This document shows, piece after piece, positions 11,886 to 24,280 of a DNA stretch of 64,000 nucleotides (positions are counted from its first letter, which is position 1; every line of letters begins with the position of its first letter). The notes beneath the pieces were generated by a model. It was not told where the DNA came from and made no database searches. It was given only the letters and a program-made list of their open reading frames with translations. Source of the stretch: Lentinula raphanica. Lineage: Eukaryota; Basidiomycota; Agaricomycetes; Agaricales; Omphalotaceae. Where the stretch lies: contig JANVFP010000030.1 in the NCBI GenBank assembly GCA_027919835.1, positions 558,001 to 622,000 of the forward strand, written 5' to 3'. The translations under genes and the position numbers were made by a program.

Positions 11886-12387
11886 ATGACCAAGCGACCC
11901 CGCCGAGTATTGCGCACTATGTACGCGTCCCGCAGAGCTCGTCCGACTTCTCTCGCAGATGGGCCCGGCTTTTTATACGTTTTCATCGACAACGGCAACA
12001 AGTGGAAGGTCGGGATGTCGAAGAACTTCGCTAGACGAAGAGCGGAGTGGAACAGGGAGTGTCCGTGTCCGAATCGAGTATGGATGAGGCCCGTCGCGGT
12101 CAAACGAAGGCGCAGAGCGGGTACGTCGTTTGTTATCGATGTCGAGACCCAGCTGGCTCATCGTCGCCTCAGAGGCACTTGCGCATATCCTCCTCGAGCT
12201 CGCATGCTTCGATCGTCCGTACGATTACTGTCCCCACTGTACGTATTCAATCTCTCCACGCTCAGCTCGCCGACATTTCTGTCAAGGCCGCAAAACCCAT
12301 CGCGAGGTGTTCATCTTCAATGGAAACCAGGCGAACGTGTGGAACTCTATCGTTGGTCCGTTGATTTCGAGTATCGTCAAGGCGTGA
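11886..12387 (+). CDS. T5orf172-domain (GIY-YIG-like) small protein
   Basis: Three exons (11886-12120, 12173-12238, 12287-12387) join in phase to 133 residues. The core begins GFLYVFIDNGNKWKVGMSK with NFARRRAEWNRECPC and ends AEALAHILLELACFDRP, then CPHCRKTHREVF and NVWNSIVGPLI. This is the layout of the T5orf172 / Mug113-type domain, a GIY-YIG-superfamily fold found in phage, bacterial and many agaricomycete proteins. The GIY-YIG equivalents are LYV and KVG, followed by Arg. The superfamily includes nucleases, but no activity is established for these fungal proteins. The domain is essentially the whole protein. It is flanked by the carboxylase pseudogene and a gene-free stretch, a setting typical of fast-evolving multicopy families. 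Confidence 0.75.
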
Positions 12388-13691
12388 GGTGGGCTTTTCC
12401 CTTCTTTCTGAGACTTGTTTACTGACTCTGATTGATTACAGTGGGATGGATAGCGATATCTACCAATATTATTCATTGAATTAGCTGTAGTTTTTTAAAT
12501 ATTAAATTCGAGTACGAACAAAGTACGCCGCCACGTACAAAACACAAAAAACGCGCCACATATCCCATCAGATAAGTATTCCCGTCAATCCTTCATGACT
12601 CTCGACTCACGAAGCCGCCAGGACGAATCGAATCGAAGCCGCGGAGGACGTGTATTCTAAAAATCAAGGCGGCGAGAAAAGGAAAAAAAAAGGGGGGGGG
12701 GGCATTTTACTGGTGCGCAAATTCAATCTACTGTTTTTTAATTCTTGCTAATCGCTGGAACGAGCATGATATCTGCCATGAGGCTTCGCCTCATCGAATT
12801 AAAAAATGCTTATGTATTGGAATTAAAAACTGCTTAGTGGGATCAAAGAATGCTTAGTAAACCAAAGCTATGTACAGAAATTAGAATTCAAGAACTTGCT
12901 TCTTTTTCTCGAGTTTGGGATCGTGTGAGTATGTAGATCAGTGTAAATCATGCACGGATCATGAATCTAAATTCTTACGCATACGATCTGCTTCCGAAAG
13001 TCCGGCTCATTGAATGAGAATCGAACTGAATCCGGAAAACCAGCGACAATTCCGCAAAACCATTAATCAATCATTTCGGACAAGCGGTACATGAGCTAGA
13101 ACGCGAGGTCTAAAGATGCATACACACTTGTGTTCGAATTCAGTAACGTACTCGCACCGGAACCAACCGCAGTCAAAATGATGCGAGTCCATATCTGTCG
13201 AAGATGAGTCTACATCGATACGCTATGAGTCCTTTCCGACTGAACATGACTCGATATCAACAATTTTCCACGAGAGTTGTACGAATGAGTCGAAGTCTAA
13301 CGTGCTGTTCTCCATACCTATCAAAGGGAGGGATGAATCATAGATATCGATTACTCAGAAAAGTCAAAGTCGAGATTCGTAGTGCTCAGACGAGTCGAAG
13401 TGCAAAGTTCAAGTCACGTTCCGAGTCAAAGTCACGGCTGCAGGTCCGGAAAGCTGATCGATGTCAAATATTGTCCGAAAATTACTTTCATAGAGAGCTT
13501 CCAGAGAGTATATGCTGGCACTTGGAGACGAATAAACTAAGATTACAGTAGACAAAACCTTGAGTCAGAGTGAGCCACCTCCAGGCTCCAGGCCAGGCAA
13601 CGGCACAATAGAGTCCCGGTCACGGCTTCACGGGACGGCCCAACCGCTGCCCTGCAAAATTTGAATTCGCTTCTTCTTGCTGTCCATTTTC
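12388..13691. other. Gene-free stretch with low-complexity sequence
   Basis: Contains an A-run then an 11-base G-run at about 12683-12702, and a perfect 7 bp stem with a 3 base loop (ATGAGGC, GCCTCAT) at about 12779-12795. Three loose repeats of an AAT/TAAAAAATGCTTA word lie at 12796-12860. From 13200 to 13450 GAGTC/AAGTC words recur so often that the 115-codon open frame there looks like a by-product of composition. No gene is supported. Confidence 0.5.
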
Positions 13692-16600
13692 ATGAGTTAT
13701 AACAGACATTATCGCGGCGGTCGAAGACACTATCGAGGTACGAGGAACACCGTTCACTCTCACTTTCCAACACTGGACATCTTGTGTAGATGATGAAGAC
13801 GACCGTCGCCGAGATATTGTCGAGTCTCCTCAAGAACGGTTGAAACTTGCAATCATCAAGCTCGGAGAAGTTGTGAGTGGATGCATTCACGCGTATCGTC
13901 GACGTGTGCTTAAAGCTACCAGGACCCATACCAAGAAATAGCAGCTGTGGAAACACACATTCGTGGATTGGCACCCCCGGATATCTATAATCTCTCAGAG
14001 TCTTTTCATATAGGGTGCGCGATACACTCAATACTATCTCGAAATTTCTCTGAGGATGATACAGCGTCACGGAACAGCCATACAAAATCCCTTTCTATGC
14101 CGCTCTACTCCGACTCTTACACAACAATCCTCCAACAGATGGAGAATCCATCATCGCAGACGGGAACTCATTAGGAAAGCAAATACTGGAAGAGTTTTGG
14201 AAAGGTTTTCAGGCGTATGTTGACAAGCTGATGTGGAGAGAAACCCGCTTCTGTGTACGCCGCCTTTCCCTCTTCCCTCTTGTCCACGTCTCTAACTCGG
14301 AAATATCGTAGATACACTTCTTTGCTCATCTAGTTTCCGCTCAGATAATTTCCCCAGAATCGTTTGCTGCTCTCCTACAATCCTTCATTACGGTTCTGGA
14401 TGAATTCGGTGTCTCGCACGGACGCGCCAAGCGCGCAGCTTTATGTGCTGCTGAAGGCCTGATGATCGTACGCGCTCCATGTCAACACTTTGCCGCACTA
14501 TGTTCATGAAATTTCAGGCCGGAGCCGTCTTAAGTTCATCCAAACCAACATTCCCCAATGAGGTGGTCACGTCTATACAGACATATACGGAAACTACCAA
14601 CTCTGGAAAATGGATCGTGCAACCTGTAGTCCGGCTGCATTCGCCTAACGTGGAGGTAGAGAATGCTGATGAGGTGCCGTTACAAGAGCTTACTCTGCTT
14701 CTGTGTGCTAATGACCATTCATTAGTTATTGGATACTGCTATAAATGCTTTGAAGGCCCTCGAAAGTGCTGGCTTTGAGGGGCCATACCCGCGACCGTAC
14801 TCCGGATATCCACCACTCGATATCTCATCGTTCACTCCCTTCAGCCTACCCTCTGTCCTGGTTCCACCCGAAGTCATAGAACTGGAAGGTCTATCGACAG
14901 AAGCAGAGGAGTCCGAAATCAAGAGGCAAGAATGGCCTGAATACTTCTTGAGGCTGTTTGGTGATGATGTATGTTATGTTCAAAATTGTCCATGGAACAT
15001 TGTACTGATCTAATTCACAGGTCACACCGGATCCCAATACGCCAGCAGGTTATGCTGTACGCAACGACCTTCTTGCTATGATCGATGTTTTCGAAGTCAA
15101 TCGCAAAGAGGCTGCGAGACTGTTGCTCGAATATCCAAAATGGGTCGTATCTGGCACTTTTAAACCCAAGCCTGGAGCCCCACCTCCGGACGAACCCTTG
15201 GTGAATTACAACTGGCAATTGGAAAGCACTCTGCTTGAGGTAACAAATGCTGAGCTGCTTCTCTCTCCTTCAAGTTTGACGAAATCTTGTTCGAAATAGA
15301 CCATACTCGGCGCCTCTCTTATCCTTCCTCAGTCTACCCAAGTTCAGATATACTATGACGGTCTGATCACGGAAGTGTGTAAAATTTCACCGTCAACTGT
15401 TGGACCCGCAGTCGGAAAATCCATACGGAAACTTTACAGCAGTCTTACAGACGGACTCGATGTGGAAATCGAAAGACGTTTCTCAGAATGGTTTGCTATA
15501 CATATGAGCAACTTCAACTTCCAGTGGGTGTGGAAGGAGTGGTATGTGTGCATCCGTTGATAGTAGTGTCTTTCTTATCTGAAATTGACCTTGATTAGGA
15601 TACCAGACCTTGATCTGGCCATTCAACACCCTAAGCGTGCGTTCATGCGTACAGCTGTGGAGTATGAAATCCGACTCTCCTACTACGATCGCATCGTCAA
15701 AAGTTTGCCTGAAGCAATGCACACCCCCGAGGCACATATACTGCCGAAACAAACACCTGGTCCTGACTTCATGTACGACGATCCTTGTATGTAGCTCTCT
15801 ACCTCATCTCGAGTTTCCCTCTGATTCCCTACCAGCAAAACCCCACCACGACGCAGCTCAGTCCATCCTTAACCTCTTCCGTGGGCGTGCCAAAGCCGAA
15901 GATGTCATAAGTCACCTTGATTCCCTTCGAAACACTCTGGAGTCAGATATAACAGAATCAGAAAACGTCGATTCCCTCGTTCGAATCATCACCACACAGT
16001 CTCTCCTCCACATCGGCTCACGCTCCTTTTCCCATTTGCTTAACGCAATAGAAAGGTACCTTCCCCTTCTCCGAACTATTGCCAGTGGCGGAATGACTGC
16101 TAGTGCGGGAGCCGGGACTGCTGAGGCTAAAGCCGACATTCTCAGTGCTGCGGCGTTATTCTGGAAATACAACCCACAAATGGTGGCTATCGTGTTCGAC
16201 AAGCTTATGCAATATCAGATCGTCGACCCTACGGACGTCGTTTCGTGGACATTCCTCCATGTCAGTGAGGTAGACGAATCCGAGGCTGATCTCAAGGCTC
16301 CGTTGAATCTCAGCGCGTTCGAGTGGAATTTGCTGAAAGCAGCTCTGGATAAGGCGATTGGTCGGGTGAATTCTGCTCGGAGGAAGCTTGCTATGTTGAG
16401 GAAAGAGGATGATGACAATCGGGCGAGGGCGAAAGCCAGAGGGGGTAACATGGACGTTGACGGTGAAACAAAACCAGGTAAGAACCTTCATGTTCTTGAT
16501 ATTGCATCCTTCATTCAACCTGGATCTTTTTGTCTTGCAAGACGAACCGATTCCAGAAAATGTCGCACTTGCAAGTGCCCTGAAAGCCTTCTCCAGTCTC

Positions 16601-16986
16601 ACTAGAGAACAAAAAACCGCGCTATCTCGGACCCTCGAGGGTTTCGTGTCATGTCTTGCACCTTCACCAACAAGTCTGCACCCTAATCCAAAAGCTCGTG
16701 AGATTCTCACCGAGCATTCCTGGCATAATCGCGCGAATTGGGGAAAGGAGGAATGGAATGCTTGGGAAACGTGGGGCTGGTATCGACATTTTTGCAGAGC
16801 GGTAAGTTTTGGTATACGGTCTTGCCCAAACGTTCTCCTGAGGTTCATTCGTTGTAGTATTCTCCTTACCTGCGGAACTATGCAACTACTCTGATGGCTG
16901 TATCGTTCGCGAGATTCGAGGGTCAGTCAGATCCGGCGGCAATTCTTCTACAGAAGATGTGGGACGTTTCTATCGGTCAAGAGTAG
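13692..16986 (+). CDS. NCBP1: Nuclear cap-binding complex large subunit CBP80
   Basis: Thirteen exons (13692-13737, 13790-13872, 13923-14014, 14065-14254, 14312-14467, 14518-14673, 14726-14968, 15021-15239, 15300-15541, 15599-15786, 15836-16477, 16542-16801, 16858-16986) sum to 2646 nt, 881 residues, the usual size for CBP80. The protein begins with an Arg/Gly/Tyr-rich tail, then an MIF4G-type all-helical N-terminal third (YKIPFYAALLRLL; GRAKRAALCAAEGLMI). Two further helical regions follow, including HILPKQTPGPDFMYDDP. The C-terminus (LTEHSW to RFEGQSDPAAILLQKMW) is typical. With CBP20 it would bind the m7G cap of RNA polymerase II transcripts in the nucleus and direct splicing, export and decay. 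It lies 20 kb from an NCBP3-like gene, its known alternative partner in animals. Confidence 0.95.
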
Positions 16987-17359
16987 CTTGTACCAGCGTC
17001 GTGATGACTCTAAAACCCACGAAGTCTCCTACATAAGTATGTAGCAGTCGTTGCTCTTCCTGACATCGAGCTTCAATTGATATTGCTTTGCTTGACTGAT
17101 ATGTAATACAACTGCTTTGATTTTCTTATGAAAATTTCTCTGTATGTATCATGCTGTCGAGGTCCAGAAATAATAAAGCATAGTAATCTGTAAGCTGTAC
17201 AGAATCCCCAATGACATAAAACAGTAGTAACAGTTCCAAAGTAACAGTAAGTATAAACCTGGTATCGACAACTAGATATGTGCAGTATAACTGATAATAA
17301 TAAAACTAGTAAAGACAGTTGAAGGAACGAGTGCGTTGAAAGTGTACGTGTGCGACTGA

Positions 17360-18882
17360 TCAGAAAAGGAGCATCCACGAAACTGATAATGCAGCAAGGG
17401 CAACCGTAACTCCATGCACTGAGCCAAACCTCAGTGCACCATTGGCGCCCTGCGAGCCATCGTTCACCCAATCGGTCCAAGCTGCTTGAAGTTCAAGAAT
17501 GAACGCTTCGGATTCAGGACTATCGCTCCCTTCGTCACCAAAGGAATTTGGATTGACCACAGGTGTCAGCCAGCCATCGGAAGAGAAATGCACAAGGCCA
17601 GATGAGTTTGTTGAGAAGAGGGTCTCTCTACATTTTTCTGCGTCAGGCAGGAAATGATGGACGCCACGGAGAAGGGAAAGTCGGTAGACGGTGGAAGCAA
17701 GTAGAGCTGTGGATGCCGCATCAGGGAAAGTGTTCATTTCGTCGGCGTAGTTGAAGAAAAGGTTGGTAGTGGTGTTCTGTGAGTAAGGAATGAGTATCAA
17801 GTAGCTGTCAGGTAGTATATAAGGTGCGGAATACGAACCAAGTGAGGATACATGGCTGTTTGTATCTCGAACACCCAGTCTGCAAGATCGTCTTGTTCAC
17901 TAGACATATCAGACGCGAACGGAGATGATTGGATTGTAGCTAGTACGCGAAGCATGCCAGCTGCGGCCCACGCGTTACCTATGCGAATATGATATCAAAA
18001 ACACACTTAATGTTAGATCGGTTTGGACATACCAGTGGACCAATGTCCAGGATCATTCGCGACGCCGTCAGGATTAGTTCCAAGCACGATGTGTGCCCAA
18101 AGGTTATCTGCCGATGTATCTCTTAGATAGTTTCGGTAAAGCTTGATTTGCGTGTAAGCGTCCGTTATCAAGGATTGGTTGTTCGTTAAGAGGCCATAGT
18201 ATGCGAGGAATGGTGGAACCATGTAGACAAAATCGCTCCTAAACGAATTGGCCGATGAGAACGGATATAAAGTAACTTGAAATGAAAGAACGCACCAAAG
18301 CTGCACTTCTCCAGTTCTATGAGATATGGCTCCGTCGCTCGTCTTTGGCACCTTCTCATACAAGAAATTCAGCTGGTCTAACGCAGCACCTGCGTAATCT
18401 ACGCCGTCTCCCTGATTTGTCCAGTTTGCTAACAGGACAGCAGGACCGATGGAAGCTGGATCTGCGGCACTATCGTCTGCCACCAGCGGCTGAGGACCCG
18501 TTATATTGCCGTTCGAGGCTGTGCGATTGTTTACGACACCCTTTGCGATAGAGAAGACAGGAGCGAGGGCTGAAGACGTGTTGGATGGGACAGAGGTTGA
18601 CGGGATTGTCAAGGAAAAGACAGAGAATGCTTGAGCGTTGTGTTCAAGGAGAGCTTGGGCCCGAGTGCCAAGTTCCCAGCTAGACAGATTAAGTTTGAGT
18701 TATATTCGAGCATTGGTATGAATCTAGACATACGGATGAGTAGCGCCTTCCGCCAGACGCGATTCGATATCCGAAACTTGAGAATCGGTCAAGTTTTGGG
18801 CAGAAGCATATTGTGGAAAGAAGAGAAAGAGTGTACAGAGTGCCCCATGGCCCAAATGGAGTGCGTTCGGAAGCTTGACCAT
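17360..18882 (-). CDS. Secreted GH105/GH88-like six-hairpin glycosidase, probably GPI-anchored
   Basis: On the minus strand five exons (18734-18882, 18296-18679, 18033-18238, 17839-17978, 17360-17776) join in phase to 431 residues. Residues 1-28 form a signal peptide ending YASA. The catalytic core has HRTGEVQLWSDFVYMVPPF at about residues 171-190, with the Trp-Ser-Asp of the active site made across an intron. Then come NDPGHWSTGNAWAAAGMLRV and DEMNTFPDAASTALLAS. GH105 and GH88 enzymes hydrolyse unsaturated uronyl sugars left by pectate or rhamnogalacturonan lyases through a (alpha/alpha)6 barrel. The last 20 residues are hydrophobic after a small-residue stretch, as in GPI signals. The donor at 17838 is GTTCGT, unusual but in phase. 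The exact substrate is inferred only from the family. Confidence 0.85.
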
Positions 18883-20192
18883 TAGTGCAAAGCTTTACCT
18901 AGAAAAATAGCCGAATTTAGTATTTTGACCGAGCTTTGGAATTCCTTCTCAACTTCTTGGCCGTAATTTGACTTCGTGTATGAGTAGCCTTAAAGGTAAA
19001 CCAAAAAAATTTGCTTTGACTCTCTACCGCCAAGTCCGATTCGATGAGGGCGAGAAGAAGGAACCGAAGGTGAAACGACTCGAAGAGGAGGAAAGAGGGT
19101 GGAACAAATTCACCCAGAAGGTTCACTTATGTACATTTCAACAACTTTCAACTGGAACATCAATCCGACGGTCCTGAATCTGCCAACGCTCCCGGCTACT
19201 CTTCTACTCGCCAAGGGAATTCATCTCATTAACCACCCATCTTCCACTGAGTCTCCATACATAGATGATAGCACTCATCTTCCGAACGTGAACTGTTCAG
19301 CTCTGTTCGCCTCAACATCACGGTGCAAATACAGAATCAAATCGATGGCCAACAACTCTTCCCCGACTCGCAACAAGACCTCGCCAGGCCGACGTTTCTC
19401 AGCTTTTCATTGGTGTATTTAACAGTTTTCACGGATGCCTTTTGAAATCACGGAGGCGGCATAGGGACACGAGTGTTATCGAGTATAAATATTGAATCAA
19501 CCAAGAATATACCAAGTTCAAACTCCAAACCTAGTTTCGATTCCCTAGACGGCCTATCATTGCCTAAAGCAATAGAAGGAATATGTAGGAAGATTCAAAC
19601 AGGGAACAACGGGGAACAACGATCCGAAATATCATCGATATCATCCACTGGCTGGCTAGACCTTGCAGACTGCATGAAATATGTAGGTTGCAGAGAGCCT
19701 GAAGGAAGAGAACCTACTTCATATTGCACCTTCTGTCCCCCTGTCCTGACTCCTGGTGCTTTTTAGCGCAATGAAAACCTAAATGCGGCATTGGTGATTT
19801 CTCTTTCAAACTGGTCCTTATGCTACCGTCGAAGTTCGAACACGCCATTGCATGCTGGTTCCTACTGGTTCCTACTGGACCCGTTACATACACGTCAGCG
19901 GGAGCACTGCGCAGTGCGGACCGTTCTGGCTGCCACCGCGTTTTCCATTGACTGGGAAGGGTGTTCCATGTTGCGCACTCGTAGTTCTTGATCATCTGCT
20001 CAACGTCACTGTCGTTATCCAGCACTTCCTTTTCGTCAATCGTAAGTGATCCTTGCTGTCAATCCTTTCACAGTAGCATAAACGGGAGAAACATCGGTTT
20101 GGACGATACCGGAGTTTCTCCCTGACCAGCAATACTTAAAACAAGATAATATTCGAGGTACGCTCTTTGGTACCTATCAAAGGCTCTTTGAG
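18883..20192. other. Intergenic region between divergent secreted-enzyme genes
   Basis: Separates the minus-strand GH105-type gene from the plus-strand SGNH esterase gene and must contain both promoters. Open frames of 70-107 codons occur on both strands, but none continues by splicing or shows a known motif. Confidence 0.45.
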
Positions 20193-21106
20193 ATGTTCAA
20201 TACTCGCTATCTCCTCGTCGTGGCTGGCCTGATCAGGCTGACTCGTGAGTACTCGAATCCTGATACGTTGAACTCTAAAACTGACAGTATTGAAAATTTT
20301 CGACCAGTTGCTTGGAACGCAACCTTCTTACCATTGGGTGATAGCATAACGTGAGATTATCTCATAGCTTCAGCCTTCAGGTAAACCACTTTTCTGATCT
20401 GAAATAGCTACGGATGGCTTTCGACGGATGGAAATGGCTACCGCGAAGATCTCTTAGAGTTGGTCACAGCAGGGGGCGATTCGGTCGATTATATAGGCTC
20501 TATTCAGGCAGGGACCATGACCGATAACTGGAACGATGGCTACATTGGATGTACTATAGATCAGATTGCATCCAATGGCGTCCCAGCACTCGAGATGGTT
20601 CCACAGGTATGGACTGATTCTCCAAACTGAGAGTCATTCTATGCTGAAAATAAGTCCTTCGTTGTCCAGGTCGTTCTTCTCATGGCGGGAACGAACGATA
20701 TTAATTATCAGGAGGACCTAACTAACGCCCCTTCCCGACTGATGACGCTTGTTGACGAGATCTTCTCCTACAGTCCAGACGCCGCCATCATCGTTTCTGA
20801 CATTCCATTAATCGTCGATGATGAGTTGGAGCCTTTGGTGATGACTTATAACAGTGGCGTTCAAGAACTCGTCCAAGAGCGTATTTCGGAAGGACAGCAT
20901 CTCGTACATGTATCGCTCTCGAGTCTGACATCATCGGAAATGGCTGATGAATTGCATCCGAGTGCGTACAATTTTCCCTTTTTCGACGACCTTCATTACT
21001 GATTTATTCCTGCGTGTACTACTTAGACGATGAAGGATACCAAGTGCTAGCTCAAGCATGGTATGTAGGTGTGCAGACGGCTAGCTCAGCAGGCTGGATT
21101 TCCTGA
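20193..21106 (+). CDS. Secreted SGNH/GDSL-type esterase
   Basis: Five exons (20193-20244, 20308-20350, 20408-20606, 20670-20961, 21027-21106) join to 221 residues. A short hydrophobic leader (residues 1-19, ending LTLA) is followed by block I LPLGDSITYGW with the nucleophile Ser at about 28. Block III is LLMAGTNDI. Block V, DELHPNDEGY, supplies the Asp and His of the triad and is made across the last intron. All four catalytic positions (S, N, D, H) are present; the Gly of block II is less clear. By family it is a small extracellular carbohydrate or acyl esterase, possibly working with the neighbouring GH105-type enzyme on pectic or acetylated polysaccharide. That link is inference from neighbourhood only. 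Confidence 0.85.
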
Positions 21107-21252
21107 GCGATCTGACTCCTGGGTCGTTGCTTGCATGTAGCTCAAATGTCCAAAAATTATAGCAACATCATGCACATACAATAAATAAATTACGATGCAG
21201 ATTACATGCGAGATATTCAGATTCTATGTACGTATCGTCATCTATTAGTGAA

Positions 21253-22569
21253 TCACTCGGATTTCTGTTTCTTGGAATTCCTCGCGTTCGTCGCCAGAGA
21301 GTATCCAAACGTTCCTAACATCACCAGCGCAGCACCCGACCACATCATGTTCATATTCACATTCTCTGGCTGCCTGGCCTTTCTACCCCACCCGACTACG
21401 ATGCTCAAGATCAAACTGACAGCTTTCCGGACAACCAGTATCAGGGTGACTGTTAGTGAGCTGACCTGTGTTGTAAGTCGATGTACACCGACTGCACACA
21501 GAAGTTGTGTGATGGTGTTGAGTAGGAGAGGGAAGCATGCAGCGGGTAGCTGTAGCCTCAGAAAGAGGCTTTCGTTGTCAATGAAAGGGGAACTTGACAG
21601 AGGCCCGACATTCGTGAAAGACAAGAACGAAGATGACTTGGGATGTACCGGAACTACGGATGGAGATGGAGGAGGAATGGATAGTGAAGGACGGAGGGTA
21701 GCTGAGATGGAAGGAGGAACGGATATGGTGTAAGATGCAACTGGACCCTGACTTAACGCGTGGAACTGCGACATCAAATCCTTTCGAACTGTGACGAACA
21801 TAGGCAAAGCCAGGAAGTGAAGATAGAACATTGATTCCTGCCATGCCGGTGTGGCGAAAGCTTGATCTGATTTTGAGTCCGGTTTACGCCCATAAGTCGA
21901 GTAAGTATAATCCTGGACTAGACCCAGAAAACCGGAGAACACGAGAGCGAGTGTGAGGATGCCTATTCCAGTTAGATATACGCGTGCCGAGCTCTCGTGC
22001 ATCATATTCGACGAAGGCTCAGAAGCGGAAAGAGTCGTGAGCACCACACCCAGTGTGACGATGAATACCGATAACACCTGAAAGGTAGTGTACCTGCGAG
22101 GTGATAGTGATCAAGTTGCATTCTTGTACTGAAGAAGAGGATACTTACGTCTTCCCCGCAAAAAGCCATCCAAGTATCATGCTCACCACAAGGCCTCCGC
22201 TCCTGAATATGATATGGACTGCCATAGGGATACGGTACGCGAACGCCGCATTATTCAGGAGAGAAACAAGGTAGAACAACACCACTTGAACGAGATAAGG
22301 CATAAGTGGAATCCTGCGAGGCCTGAGTTTGGGACCATAAGGGGTCCATTCGATATGTCTGCGAAGCCCTTGTATCGATATTATCGCAAACTGGCAAAAT
22401 GTAATCAGAGATCCGGCGCGGGGAAATTGTGAGGTCAATTGCTCCAAGGTGATGGCATTGCTAGATTGCGAGGATTATCAGAGGTAATTCAGATAGTTAT
22501 GTAGGAGTTGAACTACCTACAGCAGCCCCCAAAAACGAAGGAGACAGTGGTTAGCCACTCAGCAAGCAT
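21253..22569 (-). CDS. YEA4: UDP-N-acetylglucosamine-type nucleotide-sugar transporter (UAA family)
   Basis: Three minus-strand exons (22517-22569, 22149-22460, 21253-22093) join to 401 residues. The N-terminus, assembled across the first intron, reads VSFVFGGCCSNAITLEQL, followed by GSLITFCQF. These are hallmarks of Yea4/SLC35B4-type transporters. About ten hydrophobic segments are visible, including YLVQVVLFYLVSLLNNAAFAY with the RSGGLVVSMILGW loop. Between the middle and last helices there is a roughly 80-residue Ser/Pro-rich insert (about 235-310) not expected in the yeast protein. The family moves UDP-GlcNAc (and UDP-xylose in animals) into ER or Golgi in exchange for UMP, feeding chitin and glycan synthesis. 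The sugar specificity cannot be read from the sequence. Confidence 0.88.
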
Positions 22570-22767
22570 CTATGATGGTGGATCGTGGCGAAGTCGTGTC
22601 GGTCACATGTATTGCTCATGCGCGTAAATAAGCCCTAACCCTACTACTTTTAAAGCACTGCCCGAATTAGGCGCTCCACCCTTCCCTTTTCTCTTCCATA
22701 TACTCCCTAGAAGGGATCCAGTTATTATACCAATATTCGTACACTCTAATCCGCTCTCTTCCTGATT

Positions 22768-24280
22768 ATGGCCAAAGAGCATCAACGCACCCGCCATCCC
22801 GCCTCGCTCATAGATATCTCTGCTCATAATCCTCAACTTGTTCGACTGATGGGCTCACGCGTCAACATGGACATGATTGATTACATTGCTCGCCAAGCTG
22901 CAAACGTCATCTGTATCGAGGGCGAGTCGCCCATCATTGCTTCAAGTGTGGCCAGCATGCCTTCGCCAAACTGCTCGTACGACTCTGTTGCTTCGCTCCC
23001 GCTCCGTGAATTCATTGGGCATCTCGTTCGACATGCTCATGTTCAAGTACCAACCCTGTTGACTACTTTGATTTACCTTCAGCGTCTGCGATCGAAGCTT
23101 CCGACTCTTACGAAAGGTCAGTCGCGTCGTATGAGGCTAATCTCCCCATGAATGTTCTCATTATATGCGTACAGGAACCACCCCTTGCACAAGGCATCGC
23201 GTTTTTCTCGCCACCCTCGTTGTCGCAGCTAAGTATCTGAATGATTCGACCCTCAAGAACAAGCATTGGGCTCAATACGCGCTTTTCTTCACCATCGAGG
23301 AAATTACGCTCATGGAAACTCAACTCCTTGGCTTTCTTGATTTCGACCTTCGTTTTGATGAGGAAGAAGCATGTCGTGTGTTTGCACCTTTCATGGCCAC
23401 CCCCGCTCAGAAAGCTTCCACCAGAGCGCTCGCCGTGGATAAGGTCGTCAAAGCAGGACGAGCAAGAGTCCAAGCACAACAATCGCCGGTGGAATCAGTA
23501 ACTCCTGTCCCTCTTCCTACTCGGAGTTCAACTTCCTCTGGTCTTGGTTCAACGGTTCGCACGCTTGCTAAACGTATATCAAACACCCATCTTTCAGCTC
23601 CGAAGTCCAAGCCTGCTGCTTCTACTTCTACTGCTTCTCCGCCAATGTATGATATTTCCAGCACGGTTTCTACGCTGTCCTCTTCGTCATCAGATGTCGG
23701 TTCCTTAATAGAAGACACGGGTTCTTCCTCGGGCTCCTCATCAGGCTGGAACACATCCGACTCCGAGTCGGACACGGAAGAATATACTGAGCCTCAAGTC
23801 TATTCCAACTCTTCGCTCAATCTATATGCTCGTGAAGACCGGCTGTCTGAACGTCTCATCAAGCCCTCCGTTGTGCGAGCCGTACCCTCTTACGCTCAGA
23901 AGAATCAGCAGCTTCGATCCCGCAAACCATCTGACACGTCTTCAATCTGTACTGTGACCCAATCTCCTTCGATCTCTGTGCACTCCAGGCGATGTTCCAC
24001 AAAACGAGCAGTCTCCATCTCAGTAACAGGCAGCGATGGCGTCAAAGAATCCGCAATGTCGAGTAGTGTAACAATGCCCAGTATCTCGCGAGGGACTTCC
24101 GGAAACTTCTTGACTAGGATGTGGGGAGCAGCAAAGGGTCAAACCTGGCAAGACAAAACCTCGGAATATGGCGAACACTCTGAGACTCAAGGATCAAGCA
24201 CATTCCGAAGATTGGTTCTCGTACATTCAAGGTCTACCCTCTCGCGGGGAGGAGGTTCTAGCTCAGCTGTAGATGTCTAA
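22768..24280 (+). CDS. Pho80/Pcl-type cyclin
   Basis: Two exons (22768-23116, 23175-24280) give 484 residues. The cyclin box occupies residues about 65-185: PLREFIGHLVRHAHVQVPTL, LIYLQRLRSK, then HRVFLATLVVAAKYLNDST and WAQYALFFTIEEITLMETQLL. This arrangement matches Pcl1/Pcl2/Pho80-family cyclins that activate the Pho85 kinase. The remaining 290 residues are low-complexity (Ser/Thr-rich, an acidic SDSESDTEE run, Arg/Ser patches) and likely a regulatory, phosphorylated tail. Which Pho85-type process it controls (cell cycle, polarity, phosphate) cannot be decided here. Confidence 0.85.

Noticed and set aside
13204..13551. Open frame of 115 codons on the plus strand
   Set aside because: It is built from repeated GAGTC/AAGTC words, has no recognised motif and no plausible splice partners. 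Composition explains it.
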